NCBI RefSeq assembly: GCF_003202915.1
Contig: NZ_QGLP01000004.1
Location: forward strand, 947,597-1,011,596
From: Gilliamella apicola
GTDB lineage: Bacteria; Pseudomonadota; Gammaproteobacteria; Enterobacterales; Orbaceae
Length of the DNA: 64,000 bases
Direction of reading: 5' to 3'
Shown here: positions 8,760 through 18,949 of the stretch, piece after piece
Position numbering within the stretch: the stretch's first letter is position 1
Layout of the letters: each line of letters opens with the position of its first letter
The notes under the pieces: generated by a model
Database searches by the model: none
Told to the model about the DNA's origin: nothing
Seen by the model: the letters and a program-made list of their open reading frames with translations, nothing else
Program-made: the position numbers and the translations under genes

Positions 8760-9752
8760 TTACAAAAGTTGTTGATAATTTTGCTTAGTCACATCATCCC
8801 AAACGCTAGCTTGGACTTGACCAATATGCTGTTGTTGTAGAAGTAGCATTGTCAATCGAGATTGCCCAATCCCACCACCAATTGTCTGCAAAAAATCACC
8901 ATCGGCTAACGCCTTATGCCAAGCATATTGTAAGCGATCTTCATTATTTGTTAATTTTAATTGACGTTTTAACGTTTCAGGATCGACACGAATCCCCATT
9001 GATGAGATTTCAAAACCACTATTTAACACTGGATTCCAAACTAAAATATCACCATTTAAGCCTTTCGACCCCATTTCATTATCACTGCTCCAATCATCAT
9101 AATCCGGAGCGCGGACATCGTGTTTTTCATTGTTTGATAATTCCCCACCAATACCAATCAAAAATACCGCGCCTAACTCTTTAGTAATTGCATTTTCGCG
9201 CTCTTTTGCTGATAAATTAGGATAACGTTTTAACAATTGCTCACTATCCATAAAAGTGATCGTTTCTGGTAAAAAACAAGAAAGATGATATTTTTCTGAA
9301 ACCGCTTTTTCGGTTGTTTTAATTGCGCTATAAATCTTCTCAACCGTATTTTTTAAATAAGTTAAAATACGATCTTCAGGACGAATTACTTTTTCCCAAT
9401 CCCATTGATCAACATAAACCGAGTGAATAGGAGAAAGTTTTTCTTCATCAGGGCGTAGGGCTTTCATATTGGTATAAATACCTTCCCCAACTGGAAAATG
9501 ATGTTGACTTAAGATTTTACGTTTCCATTTTGCTAATGAATGCACCACTTCAAATTGCGCATTTGGAATACTTTTAATATTAACTTGAACAGCTTTCTCT
9601 GTGCCAGATAAATTATCTTGAACTCCATCACCAATTTGACTTAAAAGCGGAGCTTGAACCTCAATCAGTGAAAGTTTATTGGCTAGTTGCTCAGCAAAAA
9701 AGTGTTTAACAAAATTGATCCGTTGTTGCTGCTCTTTAAATGATATCGTCAT
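8760..9752 (-). CDS. asnA: Aspartate--ammonia ligase (asparagine synthetase A)
   Basis: Makes asparagine from aspartate, ammonia and ATP in the cytoplasm. The 330-residue length equals the family norm. The fold is class II aminoacyl-tRNA-synthetase-like, with landmarks [50 protein letters not shown] and the motif-3-like [15 protein letters not shown]. It is monocistronic. No asnC-type regulator lies next to it, unlike in E. coli. Confidence 0.97.
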   Translation of the reverse strand: MTISFKEQQQRINFVKHFFAEQLANKLSLIEVQAPLLSQIGDGVQDNLSGTEKAVQVNIKSIPNAQFEVVHSLAKWKRKILSQHHFPVGEGIYTNMKALRPDEEKLSPIHSVYVDQWDWEKVIRPEDRILTYLKNTVEKIYSAIKTTEKAVSEKYHLSCFLPETITFMDSEQLLKRYPNLSAKERENAITKELGAVFLIGIGGELSNNEKHDVRAPDYDDWSSDNEMGSKGLNGDILVWNPVLNSGFEISSMGIRVDPETLKRQLKLTNNEDRLQYAWHKALADGDFLQTIGGGIGQSRLTMLLLQQQHIGQVQASVWDDVTKQNYQQLL

Positions 9753-10399
9753 GTTTCATCTCAAAAAGTGAATTGGTTAGTGACGATAAATTAAACTAGA
9801 AAACAGAAATATGCAAGTCTAGTTAGTTGGAGTAAATTACAGGAGAAAAATTATTTTTGTCCTTCTCAAAAAAGGATAAGAATATCAAAATATTTTTTAA
9901 TTTTACTATTTGTTTAAACAAACGATTAGGAATAAATAAAGAAGTTTGTATTATTTACAATAAAATATAACTAGCTTTCAAACCGGCCTTTATTAATCTT
10001 AATATATTACTCTTCTCAGCTAACAATCAAACGGGGTTATCACTTAAATTAACCATACTTGTTAAATTATGATAGCTATTGAATTTTAATGAGAAAGAGT
10101 AAGCATTGAAATGTTTCAATTTTAACGCTTAAAATCATTAAAAAATCAGAAATTATCTAAAGCATCTTCAATCAACTTTTAACAAATTGAAGAACAATCA
10201 AATATAGGAAATTTAATATTAGCGAAATATCTATATTTTCTAATTTTACTCAATCATATATATTATAAATCGCTTATAAACATAAAAAACATGCAAAATA
10301 TAAACAATTACTCGTTAAAAATAAACCATTAAAGTGCTAGTAAAATTTTTGCGAAGGTAATTTTTAAAGTTCTGCTCATAAATTTATGAAAATAATAAA
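9753..10399. other. Gene-free AT-rich interval before the adhesin array
   Basis: About 650 bp with no open frame that I can support on either strand. The asnA promoter must lie at its left edge. From about 10400 the sequence becomes the A-type leader repeated again at 14676. Confidence 0.6.
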
Positions 10400-10558
10400 T
10401 TTCACTTTAAAACAAAATTTTTTTACCGTTAATACGATTAAGTTTGTAAGAGGAGATTAAGCACTTATTCATCAGTTAGACTAAGCTTTAAGCAATGCAA
10501 TTTTAATGACTTTAGTGCTGCTCTTTACAAAAGTTAACAATTAGGTAATGAAAACAGG

Positions 10559-10587
10559 TTGCGAGGATTTTTTTCAATCTTTATACT
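10559..10587 (+). promoter_or_regulatory. A1 promoter
   Basis: Putative -35 TTGCGA (10559-10564) and -10 TATACT (10582-10587) are separated by 17 bp that contain a T7 run. The same arrangement precedes each array gene, which supports it being the promoter. Confidence 0.6.
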
Positions 10588-10683
10588 ATTTTCCCTTAAA
10601 AGGAAGCGAACAGCTATAGTTTTAGCCGTTCACAGTTATTAAATGTAAATTAAACATAAAGTTAGTTGACAGGAACGTCGAAA

Positions 10684-12220
10684 ATGGATTATAATTTTAA
10701 ACACCCAACACCCAACCTGCCAAACTTATAATTTAAATTCGTTAAAGTTAAGTTTAGATGGTTTATTAATTCACTACCGTTTATTTTTCCAACAGATACG
10801 ACAAAATTTTTCAAAATTTCTTGGTTTAGCCTTTTTATCTCGACAGATTATTTTCGCATTAACCGTAATTGTTTTACTGTTTATCTCTTTTTCTAATCAT
10901 GCGTTAACCGCTAAAACGACCAATATTATTCAAGGTTCAGCGCCTTATTTAACTTTCGACGGTGGTCAAACCCGGGTGACTAATACCGAAGCGCTACTCG
11001 GAATATCTCTTTCTGATGGTAGAACATTCACTCCTGCAACCCCTAATTTAAGTGACAATCCTATCGTTTTACCTGTTGCAGGTCAGAGTTTTGCGGATAT
11101 TGGTATGTTAGTGCCAACGGACGTTGATTCTATTGATTTGCGTTTACTTATTGGCGCACCTTTTAATTATTGGGGTGATGATGATGGAGATGGACAAGGG
11201 GTTAATGGTATTACTGCTACCGGTAGTTTAAGTTTATCCATTGTTGATAAAGATAATCAACCAGTTGCGCGCAACACAACGGTAGATGTATGTAAAGCTC
11301 CTTATAAATTAACTTTATCTAATACTAAAGGTACATTAAAAACACGTTATGGTGTACCGAATGAAAGTCGTTTTAGTGAGAGTGAGGCAACTTACTATAT
11401 TAATCCTAAGGCAACAATGCTAGTGGTTTGTTTTGCAAAACCTAGCTTAGCTAACATTAGAGATCCTGGCCCGGCTAACATATGGGATATTTATGATGGG
11501 TTTCATGTTCAGTCAGTTACGCCATCGTCTTATGGTTTAAACTTTCCGACTACGGGTGCTAATAATTTATATTTTGATTTAAATATAGCTGCTAATAATC
11601 AAGTCTTATATTGGGAGCCCGTTTCGCATGGTGGTATTACGGCGACGATGACATCTGCAACGAAAACTGGTGTTCGAGTCACTTTAACTGGCCCGGCTGT
11701 TACCGACGCTTCGCAATGGAATTCAGACAATCCCACTCGTATTGATAGGCCATCTTTACCACAGGTATTTGAGTTAGTTGGTCGTGATAGTCCTGGTGGT
11801 CAAGGTAATGTTATCGCTAAGTATGGTTTTGTGTTAAAGCAGTGGTTTGTCCATCGTGGTTCTAGTTACTACAATTACTCAAGTTCATCATCATGGTGTC
11901 CAAAAATTGGTGATTATCGGGTGCCTATGGTAAAGGATTTAACTAACGCGACTTGTCAAGGTAGTTTTTCCGGTTCTAACTGTCAAGGTGCTGTCGGTGC
12001 AACACCATCATCATCTAATAATCGTTACCAGCGTCGCATTGGCGCTGGGTTTTTCGCGGAGTGGGGGAGCATGGATCGTTACACTGGAGCTAATTTCCAC
12101 GACGGTAAGTATTGGACGAGTGATACAAAAGATAATGGTAATCACTTCACAGTTTACGGGGGCCTTGGGACTGTGTATGAGAGTTCGGTGGGCAGCGGGC
12201 TTTGCGTTTATCCTTATTAG
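10684..12220 (+). CDS. DUF823-like secreted adhesin-like protein, copy A1; 5' end out of frame
   Basis: The homologous start is ATG 10684, but two copies of the heptamer CACCCAA (10702-10715) put it out of frame with the body of the gene, and translation from it stops at a TAA within about 16 codons. The body frame is open from 10670 but has no ATG, GTG or TTG before GTG 10976, beyond the signal peptide. One or four heptamers would restore a full protein of about 510 residues. The body encodes a signal-peptide-like helix, an Ig-like/DUF823-type region (YWGDDDGDGQG, TLKTRYGVPNES, YGLNFPTTGANNLYFDL) and a C-terminal lectin-like region ending GLCVYPY. As it stands, A1 is probably OFF or a pseudogene. 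Confidence 0.75.
10702..10715 (+). repeat. Heptanucleotide repeat (CACCCAA)2 in A1
   Basis: Two perfect CACCCAA units begin 18 bp after the start ATG. A2 has three units at the same place. Seven is not a multiple of three, so any change in copy number changes the reading frame. In frame requires n=1 or n=4. Confidence 0.85.
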
Positions 12221-12423
12221 TTCTTAGCCTTGGGTTGTAGAGTTAGATATATAAAAAACGTTAGGAGGTTAAAGAATAATTGCCTTGGCAAGGCAATGTG
12301 CTGACAACAGGGATAGATTAACATGACAAACAGGGATGTTTGGTAAAGTTGTAGTTTGTAATGAACAAATCACAGCCGATATGTTAAGAGCGAACGAAGA
12401 CGGAAGTTAGTTACATCATAACC
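12221..12423. other. A1-B1 spacer, first part
   Basis: Non-coding. It holds the post-gene hairpin (12280-12296) and a stretch (about 12360-12420) that recurs before B3 at about 19140-19215. No gene is seen. Confidence 0.5.
12280..12296. terminator. Array post-gene hairpin after A1
   Basis: TTGCCTT / AAGGCAA arms separated by 3 bp, 60 bp after the A1 stop. The same element follows B1 (14512-14528) and A2 (16564-16580) and, degenerate, B2 (from 19019) and B3 (21275-21290). There is no T-run, so it may be a processing or stability hairpin rather than a terminator. Confidence 0.45.
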
Positions 12424-12766
12424 ACTTGCATAGTCTCTGCGGGTATTGGTAAAGAGGGTTCGCGCAAACCTTCTTTATTCGGTCGTAAACGTTATAAAGA
12501 AATAGCCAAAACCGCTAAAAATAACAAACATCCGATACTAAATAAGCTAAAATGTGCGGAGCAGGTTTTTGAACTTAAAATACTCAATGATTAAAATGTT
12601 CTTAATTGATAAAAATACCAGAACATAGCAAAATAACTCAAAATGGGGTTAAAATTTGAGGGGCAAATTTTTAATCTGTTGGTGTTTTTATCGTTAACAA
12701 GTTGGTTTTGAATTATAATTTTTCATTGAGCCTTACAAAAGTTAACAATTAAACAGTCAAAATAAG

Positions 12767-12795
12767 TTGCATCGTTTTTTTTCAATCACTATACT
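12767..12795 (+). promoter_or_regulatory. B1 promoter with T8 spacer run
   Basis: -35 TTGCAT (12767-12772) and -10 TATACT (12790-12795), spacer 17 bp including T8. B2 and B3 have T7 and hence a 16-bp spacer. A length change here could change promoter strength. Confidence 0.6.
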
Positions 12796-12868
12796 TTTAT
12801 GCCATATTTATATGAATGGATAATTTCATACCAAGTTAGTTTAAAATCGTCAATTAATCATTAATTTA

Positions 12869-12886
12869 ATTGACAGGAATGTCAAT
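12869..12886 (+). promoter_or_regulatory. Hairpin holding the B1 ribosome-binding site
   Basis: ATTGACA and TGTCAAT form a perfect 7-bp stem closed by GGAA, a GNRA-type tetraloop. The AGGA Shine-Dalgarno straddles the loop, and the ATG follows directly at 12887. B2 (17414-17431) and B3 (19670-19687) are identical; A1 and A2 keep a weaker version with a G-U pair. Confidence 0.6.
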
Positions 12887-14425
12887 ATGTATTGTAGTCT
12901 CCCCCCTTCAATCTGCCAAACTTATAATTTAAATTCGTTAAAGTTAAGTTTAGATGGTTTATTAACTTACCACCATTTATTTTTTCAGCAATTTCGGCAA
13001 AATTTCTCAAATCTCCTTGGTTTAGCCTTTTTATCACGGCGGATAGTTTTCGTATTAACCGTGGTTGTTTTTCAGTTTATCTCTTTTTCTAATCATGCAT
13101 TAACCGTTAAGACGACCAATATTATTCAAGGTTCAGCGCCTTATTTAACTTTCGACGGTGGTCAAACCCGGGTGACTAATACCGAAGCACTACTCGGGAT
13201 ATCCCTTTCTGATGGTAGAACATTTACTCCTGCAACTAATAATTCCAACAAAAATACTATTGTTTTACCTGTTGTCGGTCAGAGTTTTGCGGATATTGGT
13301 ATGTTAGTGCCAACGAATACAGATTCTATTGCACTAACTTCACTTATTGGTCCACCCTATAATTATTGGGGTGATGATGATGGTGATGGTCAAGGGGTTG
13401 ATGGTATTACTGCTACCGGTAGTTTAAACTTATCCATTGTTGATAGAAATAATCAGCCCGTATCACGCAATACCGTGCTAACAATTTGTGATGCCCCTTA
13501 TAAATTAACCTTATCTAATACTGAAGGTACATTAAAAACACGTTATGGTGTACCTAATGAAAGTCATTTTAGTGCAAGTAATGTCACTTATTATATTAAT
13601 CCTAAGGCAACGCCAGTGATTTGTTTTGCTAAACCTATCACTAATATGGGTACAGATGATTATGCTGGTCCTGCTAACATATGGGACCCTGATAAGGGTT
13701 TTCTTACTCAGTCAGTTACACCATCGTCTTATGGTTTAAACTTTCCGACTACAGGTGCGAATAAATTATATTTTTATTTAGATATAGGTGGTATTAATCA
13801 GGTCTTATATTGGGAGCCCGTTTCGCATGGTGGTATTACGGCCACTATGACCAGATCAACAAGTACAAGTGTTCGTGTCACCCTAACTGGCCCTGCCGTT
13901 GGATCCCTTTCGCAACAGAATACAAATAATCCAGATCGTATCGATAAGATATCTTTGCCACAGGTATTTGAGTTAGTTGGTCGTGATAGTTCTGGTGGCC
14001 GAGGTAATGTCATCGTCAAGTATGGTTTTGTGTTACAGAAGTGGTTTGTCACCCGCGGTAATAATAATTACATCAGTTATTCAAGTGCATTATCGTGGTG
14101 TAAAAAGATTGGTGATTATCGGGTGCCTATGGTAAAGGAATTGACTAACGCCACTTGTCAAGGAAATGGGGCTGGTTCTAAATGTGAAGGCTCTGTCGGT
14201 GCAACACCATCGTCATCTAATAATCATTACCAACGTCGAATTGGCGCCGGATTCTTCACGGAGTGGGGGAGCATGCGGAGCTACGGTAATGCATCTTTCC
14301 CCAACTCGAATAATTGGGCGGCTGATGAAAAAGATGATACCCACTTCCAGGTTTTCGCGAAAAATGGTGAAGTGGTTACCTACTCAAGTGGTAACCCCGG
14401 GTACGGGCTTTGCGTCTATCCTTAG
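12887..14425 (+). CDS. DUF823-like secreted adhesin-like protein, copy B1
   Basis: The 512 residues open with an unusually long N region (about 53 residues), then a hydrophobic segment (IVFVLTVVVFQFISF) and a likely cleavage site at NHA-LTV: an extended signal peptide. Next comes a conserved region (VTNTEALLGISLSDGRTFTP, YWGDDDGDGQGVDG, RYGVPNES, a cysteine pair around TICDAPYK and PVICFAKP), then a C-terminal region with QKWFVTRG, SWCKKIGDYRVP, NHYQRRIGAGFFTEWG and a final GLCVYP. From memory this matches adhesin domains found at the end of SinH/intimin-like proteins, but here there is no beta-barrel. A C6 run lies in codons 5-7. Its tail differs strongly from the other copies. Confidence 0.85.
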   Translation: MYCSLPPSICQTYNLNSLKLSLDGLLTYHHLFFQQFRQNFSNLLGLAFLSRRIVFVLTVVVFQFISFSNHALTVKTTNIIQGSAPYLTFDGGQTRVTNTEALLGISLSDGRTFTPATNNSNKNTIVLPVVGQSFADIGMLVPTNTDSIALTSLIGPPYNYWGDDDGDGQGVDGITATGSLNLSIVDRNNQPVSRNTVLTICDAPYKLTLSNTEGTLKTRYGVPNESHFSASNVTYYINPKATPVICFAKPITNMGTDDYAGPANIWDPDKGFLTQSVTPSSYGLNFPTTGANKLYFYLDIGGINQVLYWEPVSHGGITATMTRSTSTSVRVTLTGPAVGSLSQQNTNNPDRIDKISLPQVFELVGRDSSGGRGNVIVKYGFVLQKWFVTRGNNNYISYSSALSWCKKIGDYRVPMVKELTNATCQGNGAGSKCEGSVGATPSSSNNHYQRRIGAGFFTEWGSMRSYGNASFPNSNNWAADEKDDTHFQVFAKNGEVVTYSSGNPGYGLCVYP

Positions 14426-14675
14426 TACTTATTTATTAGTTCTTAGTCCTTGGGTTGTAAATTAAGTATATGAAAAAAAACGTTAGGACATTAAAGAATA
14501 ATTGCCTTGGCAAGGCAATGGCGCTGTTAGTGTCGAGGGTATAAAGCGATTTTGGAGTTTATTGAGATTGAAAAATTATAAACAGCCTATAAGAAGTTGA
14601 AGAACACAATTTTTTTATAGTTTAAATTCGGTTTAAAATCCCCAACTAGCCTGACAAACGTGTAAAAAAGATATA
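14426..14675. other. B1-A2 spacer, first part
   Basis: Non-coding. It contains the post-gene hairpin (14512-14528) and sequence (about 14555-14675) that recurs at about 16755-16865 in the A2-B2 spacer. It lacks the B-type leader. Confidence 0.5.
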
Positions 14676-14959
14676 TTTTACTTTAAAACAAAATTTTTTT
14701 ACTGTTAATACGATTAAGTTTGTAAGAAGAGGTTAAGCACTTATTCATTAGTTAGACTAAGCTTTAAACAATGCAATTTTAACGACTTTAGTGCTGCTCT
14801 TTACAAAAGTTAACAATTAGGTAATTAAAACAGGTTGCGAGGATTTTTTTCAATCTTTATACTATTTTCCCTTAAAAGGAAGCGAACAGCTATAGTTTTA
14901 GCCGTTCATAGTTATTAAATGTAAATTAAACATAAAGTTAGTTGACAGGAACGTCGAAA
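14676..14959 (+). repeat. A-type leader, copy 2 (before A2)
   Basis: Nearly identical to about 10400-10683 before A1. Contains the A2 promoter (TTGCGA 14835-14840, 17-bp spacer with T7, TATACT 14858-14863). A third, truncated copy lies at about 16870-16962. Confidence 0.8.
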
Positions 14960-16503
14960 ATGGATTATAATTTTAAACACCCAACACCCAACACCCAACC
15001 TGCCAAACTTATAATTTAAATTCGTTAAAGTTAAGTTTAGATGGTTTATTAATTCACTACCGTTTATTTTTCCAGCAGATACGACAAAATTTTTCAAAAT
15101 TTCTTGGTTTAGCCTTTTTATCTCGACAGATTGTTTTCGCATTAACCGTAATTGTTTTACTGTTTATCTCTTTTTCTAATCATGCGTTAACCGCTAAAAC
15201 GACCAATATTATTCAAGGTTCAGCGCCTTATTTAACTTTCGACGGTGGTCAAACCCGGGTGACTAATACCGAAGCGCTACTCGGGATATCCCTTTCTGAT
15301 GGTAGAACATTCACTCCTGCAACCCCTAATTTAAGTGACAATCCTATCGTTTTACCTGTTGCAGGTCAGAGTTTTGCGGATATTGGTATGTTAGTGCCAA
15401 CGGACGTTGATTCTATTGATTTGCGTTTACTTATTGGCGCACCTTTTAACTATTGGGGTGATGATGATGGTGATGGACAAGGGGTTAATGGTATTACTGC
15501 TACCGGTAGTTTAAGTTTATCCATTGTTGATAAAGATAATCAACCAGTTGCGCGCAACACAACGGTAGATGCATGTAAAGCTCCTTATAAATTAACTTTA
15601 TCTAATACTAAAGGTACATTAAAAACACGTTATGGTGTACCGAATGAAAGTCGTTTTAGTGAGAGTGAGGTAACTTACTATATTAATCCTAAGACAACAA
15701 TGCTAGTGGTTTGTTTTGCAAAACCTAGCTTAGCTAACATTAGAGATCCTGGCCCAGCTAACATATGGGATATTTATGATGGGTTTCGTGTTCAGTCAGT
15801 TACGCCATCGTCTTATGGTTTAAACTTTCCGACTACGGGTGCTAATAATTTATATTTTGATTTAACTATAGCTGCTAATGATCAAGTCTTATATTGGGAG
15901 CCCGTTTCGCATGGTGGTATTACGGCGACGATGACATCTGCAACGAAAACTAGTGTTCGAGTCACTTTAACTGGCCCTGCTGTTACCGACGCTTCGCAAT
16001 GGAATTCAGACAATCCCACTCGTATTGATAGGCCATCTTTACCACAGGTATTTGAGTTAGTTGGTCGTGATAGTCCTGGTGGTCAAGGTAATGTTATCGC
16101 TAAGTATGGTTTTGTGTTAAAGCAGTGGTTTGTCCATCGTGGTTCTAGTTACTACAATTACTCAAGTTCATCATCGTGGTGTACAAAAATTGGTGATTAT
16201 CGGGTGCCTATGGTAAAGGATTTAACTAACGCGACTTGTCAAGGTACTTTTTCCGGTTCTCACTGTCAAGGTGCTGTCGGTGCTACACCATCGTCATCTA
16301 ATAATCGTTACCAGCGTCGCATTGGTTCAGGTTTCTTCGCGGAGTGGGGGAACATGGAACGTTACACTGGAGCTAACTTCCACACCGGTAGGTATTGGAC
16401 GAGTGATACAAAAGATAATGGTAATCACTTCATAGTTTACGGGGACAATGGGCCTGTGTATGACAGTTCGGTGGGCAGCGGGCTTTGCGTCTATCCTTAT
16501 TAG
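14960..16503 (+). CDS. DUF823-like secreted adhesin-like protein, copy A2; 5' end out of frame
   Basis: Nearly identical to A1 over most of its length, but with three CACCCAA units (14978-14998) after ATG 14960, so its start is out of frame in the other phase; reading from the ATG ends at a TAA after about 18 codons. The body frame is otherwise intact through the signal-peptide region to the end GLCVYPY; the first in-frame GTG is at 15259, beyond the signal sequence. Differences from A1 cluster in the last 60 residues (for example HTGRYW against HDGKYW, YGDNGPVYD against YGGLGTVYE). The intact body with a broken 5' end fits a switchable gene better than simple decay. Confidence 0.75.
14978..14998 (+). 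repeat. Heptanucleotide repeat (CACCCAA)3 in A2
   Basis: Three perfect units at the position where A1 has two. The copy-number difference between near-identical paralogues shows that the tract has changed length. Confidence 0.87.
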
Positions 16504-16966
16504 TTTTTAGCCTAGGGTTGTAGAGTTAGATATATGAAAAAACGTTAGGAGGTTAAAGAATAATTGCCTTGGCAAGGCAATGGCGCTGTTAGCGTCGAGG
16601 ATATAAAGCGATTTTGGAGCTTAAATGAACTTTTACCCTAATTGGTCAGGTTTATTTTTGAGGAATGTATTTTTTTCAGTAAAAATAGGTGAGAAGTGCT
16701 TTTGGGGGAATGTAAATACATTAATGTTAATCATATATTCTATATATTCAATTATTTGGAGTTTATTGAGATTGAAAAATTATAAACAGTCTATAAGAAG
16801 TTGAAGAACACAATTTTTTATAGTTTAAATTCGGTTTAAAATCCCCAACTAGTCTGACAAACGTGTAAAAAAGATATATTTTACTTTAAAACAAAATTTT
16901 TTTACCGTTAATACGATTAAGTTTGTAAGAAGAAGTTAAGCACTTATTCATCAGTTAGACTATGCA
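16504..16966. other. A2-B2 spacer with a truncated A-type leader
   Basis: Holds the post-gene hairpin (16564-16580), then about 90 bp of A-type leader (16870-16962, TTTTACTTTAAAACAAAA to GTTAGACTA) that changes abruptly to B-type leader at 16962-16965. No gene is present. The junction looks like a recombination scar left by loss or exchange of a cassette. Confidence 0.65.
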
Positions 16967-17431
16967 CTTGCATAGTCGCTGCGGGTATTGGTAAAGAGGG
17001 TTCGCGCAAACCTTCTTTATTCGGTCGTAAACGTTATATAGAAATAGCCACAAAACCCGCTAAAAATAACAAACATTTGAAATTAAATAAACTAAAATAC
17101 GAGGAGCGGTTTTTTGAACTTAAAATTCTCAATGATTAAAATGTTCTTAATTGATAAAAATACCAAAAAAAGTAAAAACAACTCAAAATAGGGCTAAAAA
17201 TTGAGGGGGCAAATTTTTAATTTGTTGGTGTTTTTATCGTTAAGACATTGGTTTTGAATTATAATTTTTCATTGAACTTTACAAAAGTTAACAATTAAAC
17301 AGTCAAAATAAGTTGCATCGTTTTTTTCAATCACTATACTTTTATAACATATTTATATGAATGGATAATTTCATACCAAGTTAGTTTAAAATCGTCAATT
17401 AATCAATAAGTTAATTGACAGGAATGTCAAT
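16967..17431 (+). repeat. B-type leader, copy 2 (before B2)
   Basis: Same elements as the leader before B1: hairpin at 16993-17018, promoter TTGCAT (17313-17318) and TATACT (17335-17340) with a 16-bp spacer including T7, and the hairpin over the ribosome-binding site (17414-17431). Confidence 0.8.
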
Positions 17432-18949
17432 ATGTATTGTAGTCACCCCCCTTCAATCTGCCAAACTTATAATTTAAATTCGTTAAAGTTAAGCTTAGAT
17501 AGTTTATTAACTTACTACCATTTATTTTTTCAGCAAACACGACAAAATTTTTCAAAATTTGTTGGTTTAGTTTTTTTATCTCAGCAGATTGTTTTCGCGT
17601 TAACCGTGGTTGTTTTACTTTCTATTTCTTTTTCTAATCATGCATTAACCGTTAAGACGACCAATATTATTCATGGTTCAGCGCCTTATTTAACTTTCGA
17701 CGGTGGTCAAACCCGGGTGACTAATACCGAAGCGCTACTCGGGATATCCCTTTCTGATGGTAGAACATTCACTCCCGCAACCCCTAATTCAAATGACAAT
17801 CCTATTGAGTTACCTGTTGCCGGTCAGAGTTTTCTGGATATTGGTATGTTAGTGCCAACGAATACAGATTCTATTGCATTAAGTTCACTTATTGGCCCCC
17901 CTTATAATTATTGGGGTGATGATGATGGCGATGGTCAAGAGGTTGATGGTATTACTGCTACGGGTAGTTTAAGTATATCCATTGTTGATAAAAATAATCA
18001 GGCTGTATCACGCAATACCGTGTTAACAATTTGTAATGCGCCTTATAAATTAACCTTATCTAATACTGAAGGTACATTAAAAACACGTTATGGTGTACCA
18101 AATGAAAGTCCTTTTAGTGCAAGTAATGTCACTTATTATATTAATCCTAAGGCAACGCCAGTAATTTGTTATGCAAAACCTTCCATCAGATACGGTACAG
18201 ATGATTATGCTGGCCCTGCTAACATATGGGACCCTAATAAGGGTTTTCGTACTCAGTCATTTGTTTCATCAAATTATGGTTTAAACTTTCCGACTACAGG
18301 TGCTAATAATTTATATTTTGATTTAGATATAGGTGGGAATAATCAGGTCTTATATTGGGAGACCGTTTCGCATGGTGGTATTACGGCGACGATGACATCT
18401 CCAACCAAAACTAGTGTTCGAGTCACTTTAACTGGCCCGGCTGTTACCGACGATTCGCAATGGAATTCAGATAATCCAACTCGTATCGATAGGCTATCGT
18501 TGCCACAGGTATTTGAGTTAGTTGGTCGTGATAGTCCTGATGGCCGAGGTAATGTCATCGTCAAGTATGGTTTTGTATTAAAGCAGTGGTTCGTCAACCG
18601 TGGTACTAGTTATTATACTAATTCTAGTACAACTTCGTGGTGTACAAAAATTGGTGATTATCGGCTGCCTGAGATAAAGGATTTAACTAACGCGATTTGT
18701 CGATATGGAAGCAACACTTGTAAAGGTGCTACACCATCGTCATCTAGTGATCGTTACCAGCGTCGCATTGGGGCTGGGTTCTTCACGGAGTGGGGGCTCA
18801 TGAGAAGTTACACAGGTGCTAACTTCAATAGCTATAGTTATTGGACGAGTGAGGTATCACATAGAGATTACAATTTCGTCGTTTACGGGTCAGATGGTTA
18901 TGTGGCACGCAATAATTCGACTGAAAGCGGGCTTTGTACCTATCCTTAG
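17432..18949 (+). CDS. DUF823-like secreted adhesin-like protein, copy B2
   Basis: 505 residues, in frame from ATG 17432 through the C6 run in codons 5-7. It has the same architecture as B1: long N region, hydrophobic segment (IVFALTVVVLLSISF), cleavage near NHA, conserved middle, lectin-like C terminus. The C-terminal segment differs from B1 (RLPEIKDLTNAICRYGSNTCKG in place of the TCQG...CEG segment) and ends GLCTYP. It has one oddity in the acidic motif: DGDGQEVDG, where the other copies have DGDGQGVDG or DGDGQGVNG. Secretion beyond the periplasm is not explained by anything nearby. Confidence 0.85.
   Translation: MYCSHPPSICQTYNLNSLKLSLDSLLTYYHLFFQQTRQNFSKFVGLVFLSQQIVFALTVVVLLSISFSNHALTVKTTNIIHGSAPYLTFDGGQTRVTNTEALLGISLSDGRTFTPATPNSNDNPIELPVAGQSFLDIGMLVPTNTDSIALSSLIGPPYNYWGDDDGDGQEVDGITATGSLSISIVDKNNQAVSRNTVLTICNAPYKLTLSNTEGTLKTRYGVPNESPFSASNVTYYINPKATPVICYAKPSIRYGTDDYAGPANIWDPNKGFRTQSFVSSNYGLNFPTTGANNLYFDLDIGGNNQVLYWETVSHGGITATMTSPTKTSVRVTLTGPAVTDDSQWNSDNPTRIDRLSLPQVFELVGRDSPDGRGNVIVKYGFVLKQWFVNRGTSYYTNSSTTSWCTKIGDYRLPEIKDLTNAICRYGSNTCKGATPSSSSDRYQRRIGAGFFTEWGLMRSYTGANFNSYSYWTSEVSHRDYNFVVYGSDGYVARNNSTESGLCTYP

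Larger units (their letters stand above)
12424..12886 (+). repeat. B-type leader, copy 1 (before B1)
   Basis: About 460 bp repeated before B2 (16967-17431) and B3 (19222-19687). It begins CACTTGCATAG and includes a hairpin AAAGAGGGTT-CGCGC-AAACCTTCTTT (12451-12476), the promoter, and a hairpin over the ribosome-binding site. No coding potential is seen. The copies are highly similar, which makes the region a target for homologous recombination. Confidence 0.8.

Noticed and set aside
12451..12476. Hairpin in the B-type leader as an intrinsic terminator
   Set aside because: The stem (AAAGAGGGTT/AAACCTTCTTT) has a wobble pair and is followed by ATTCGG rather than a T-run. It also lies upstream of the promoter of B genes; kept only as part of the repeated leader.
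13798..14052. Minus-strand open frames of 84 codons repeated inside the adhesin genes (also 18343-18597 and 20599-20853)
   Set aside because: They are opposite-strand shadows of the conserved coding region and recur only because the genes are paralogous.
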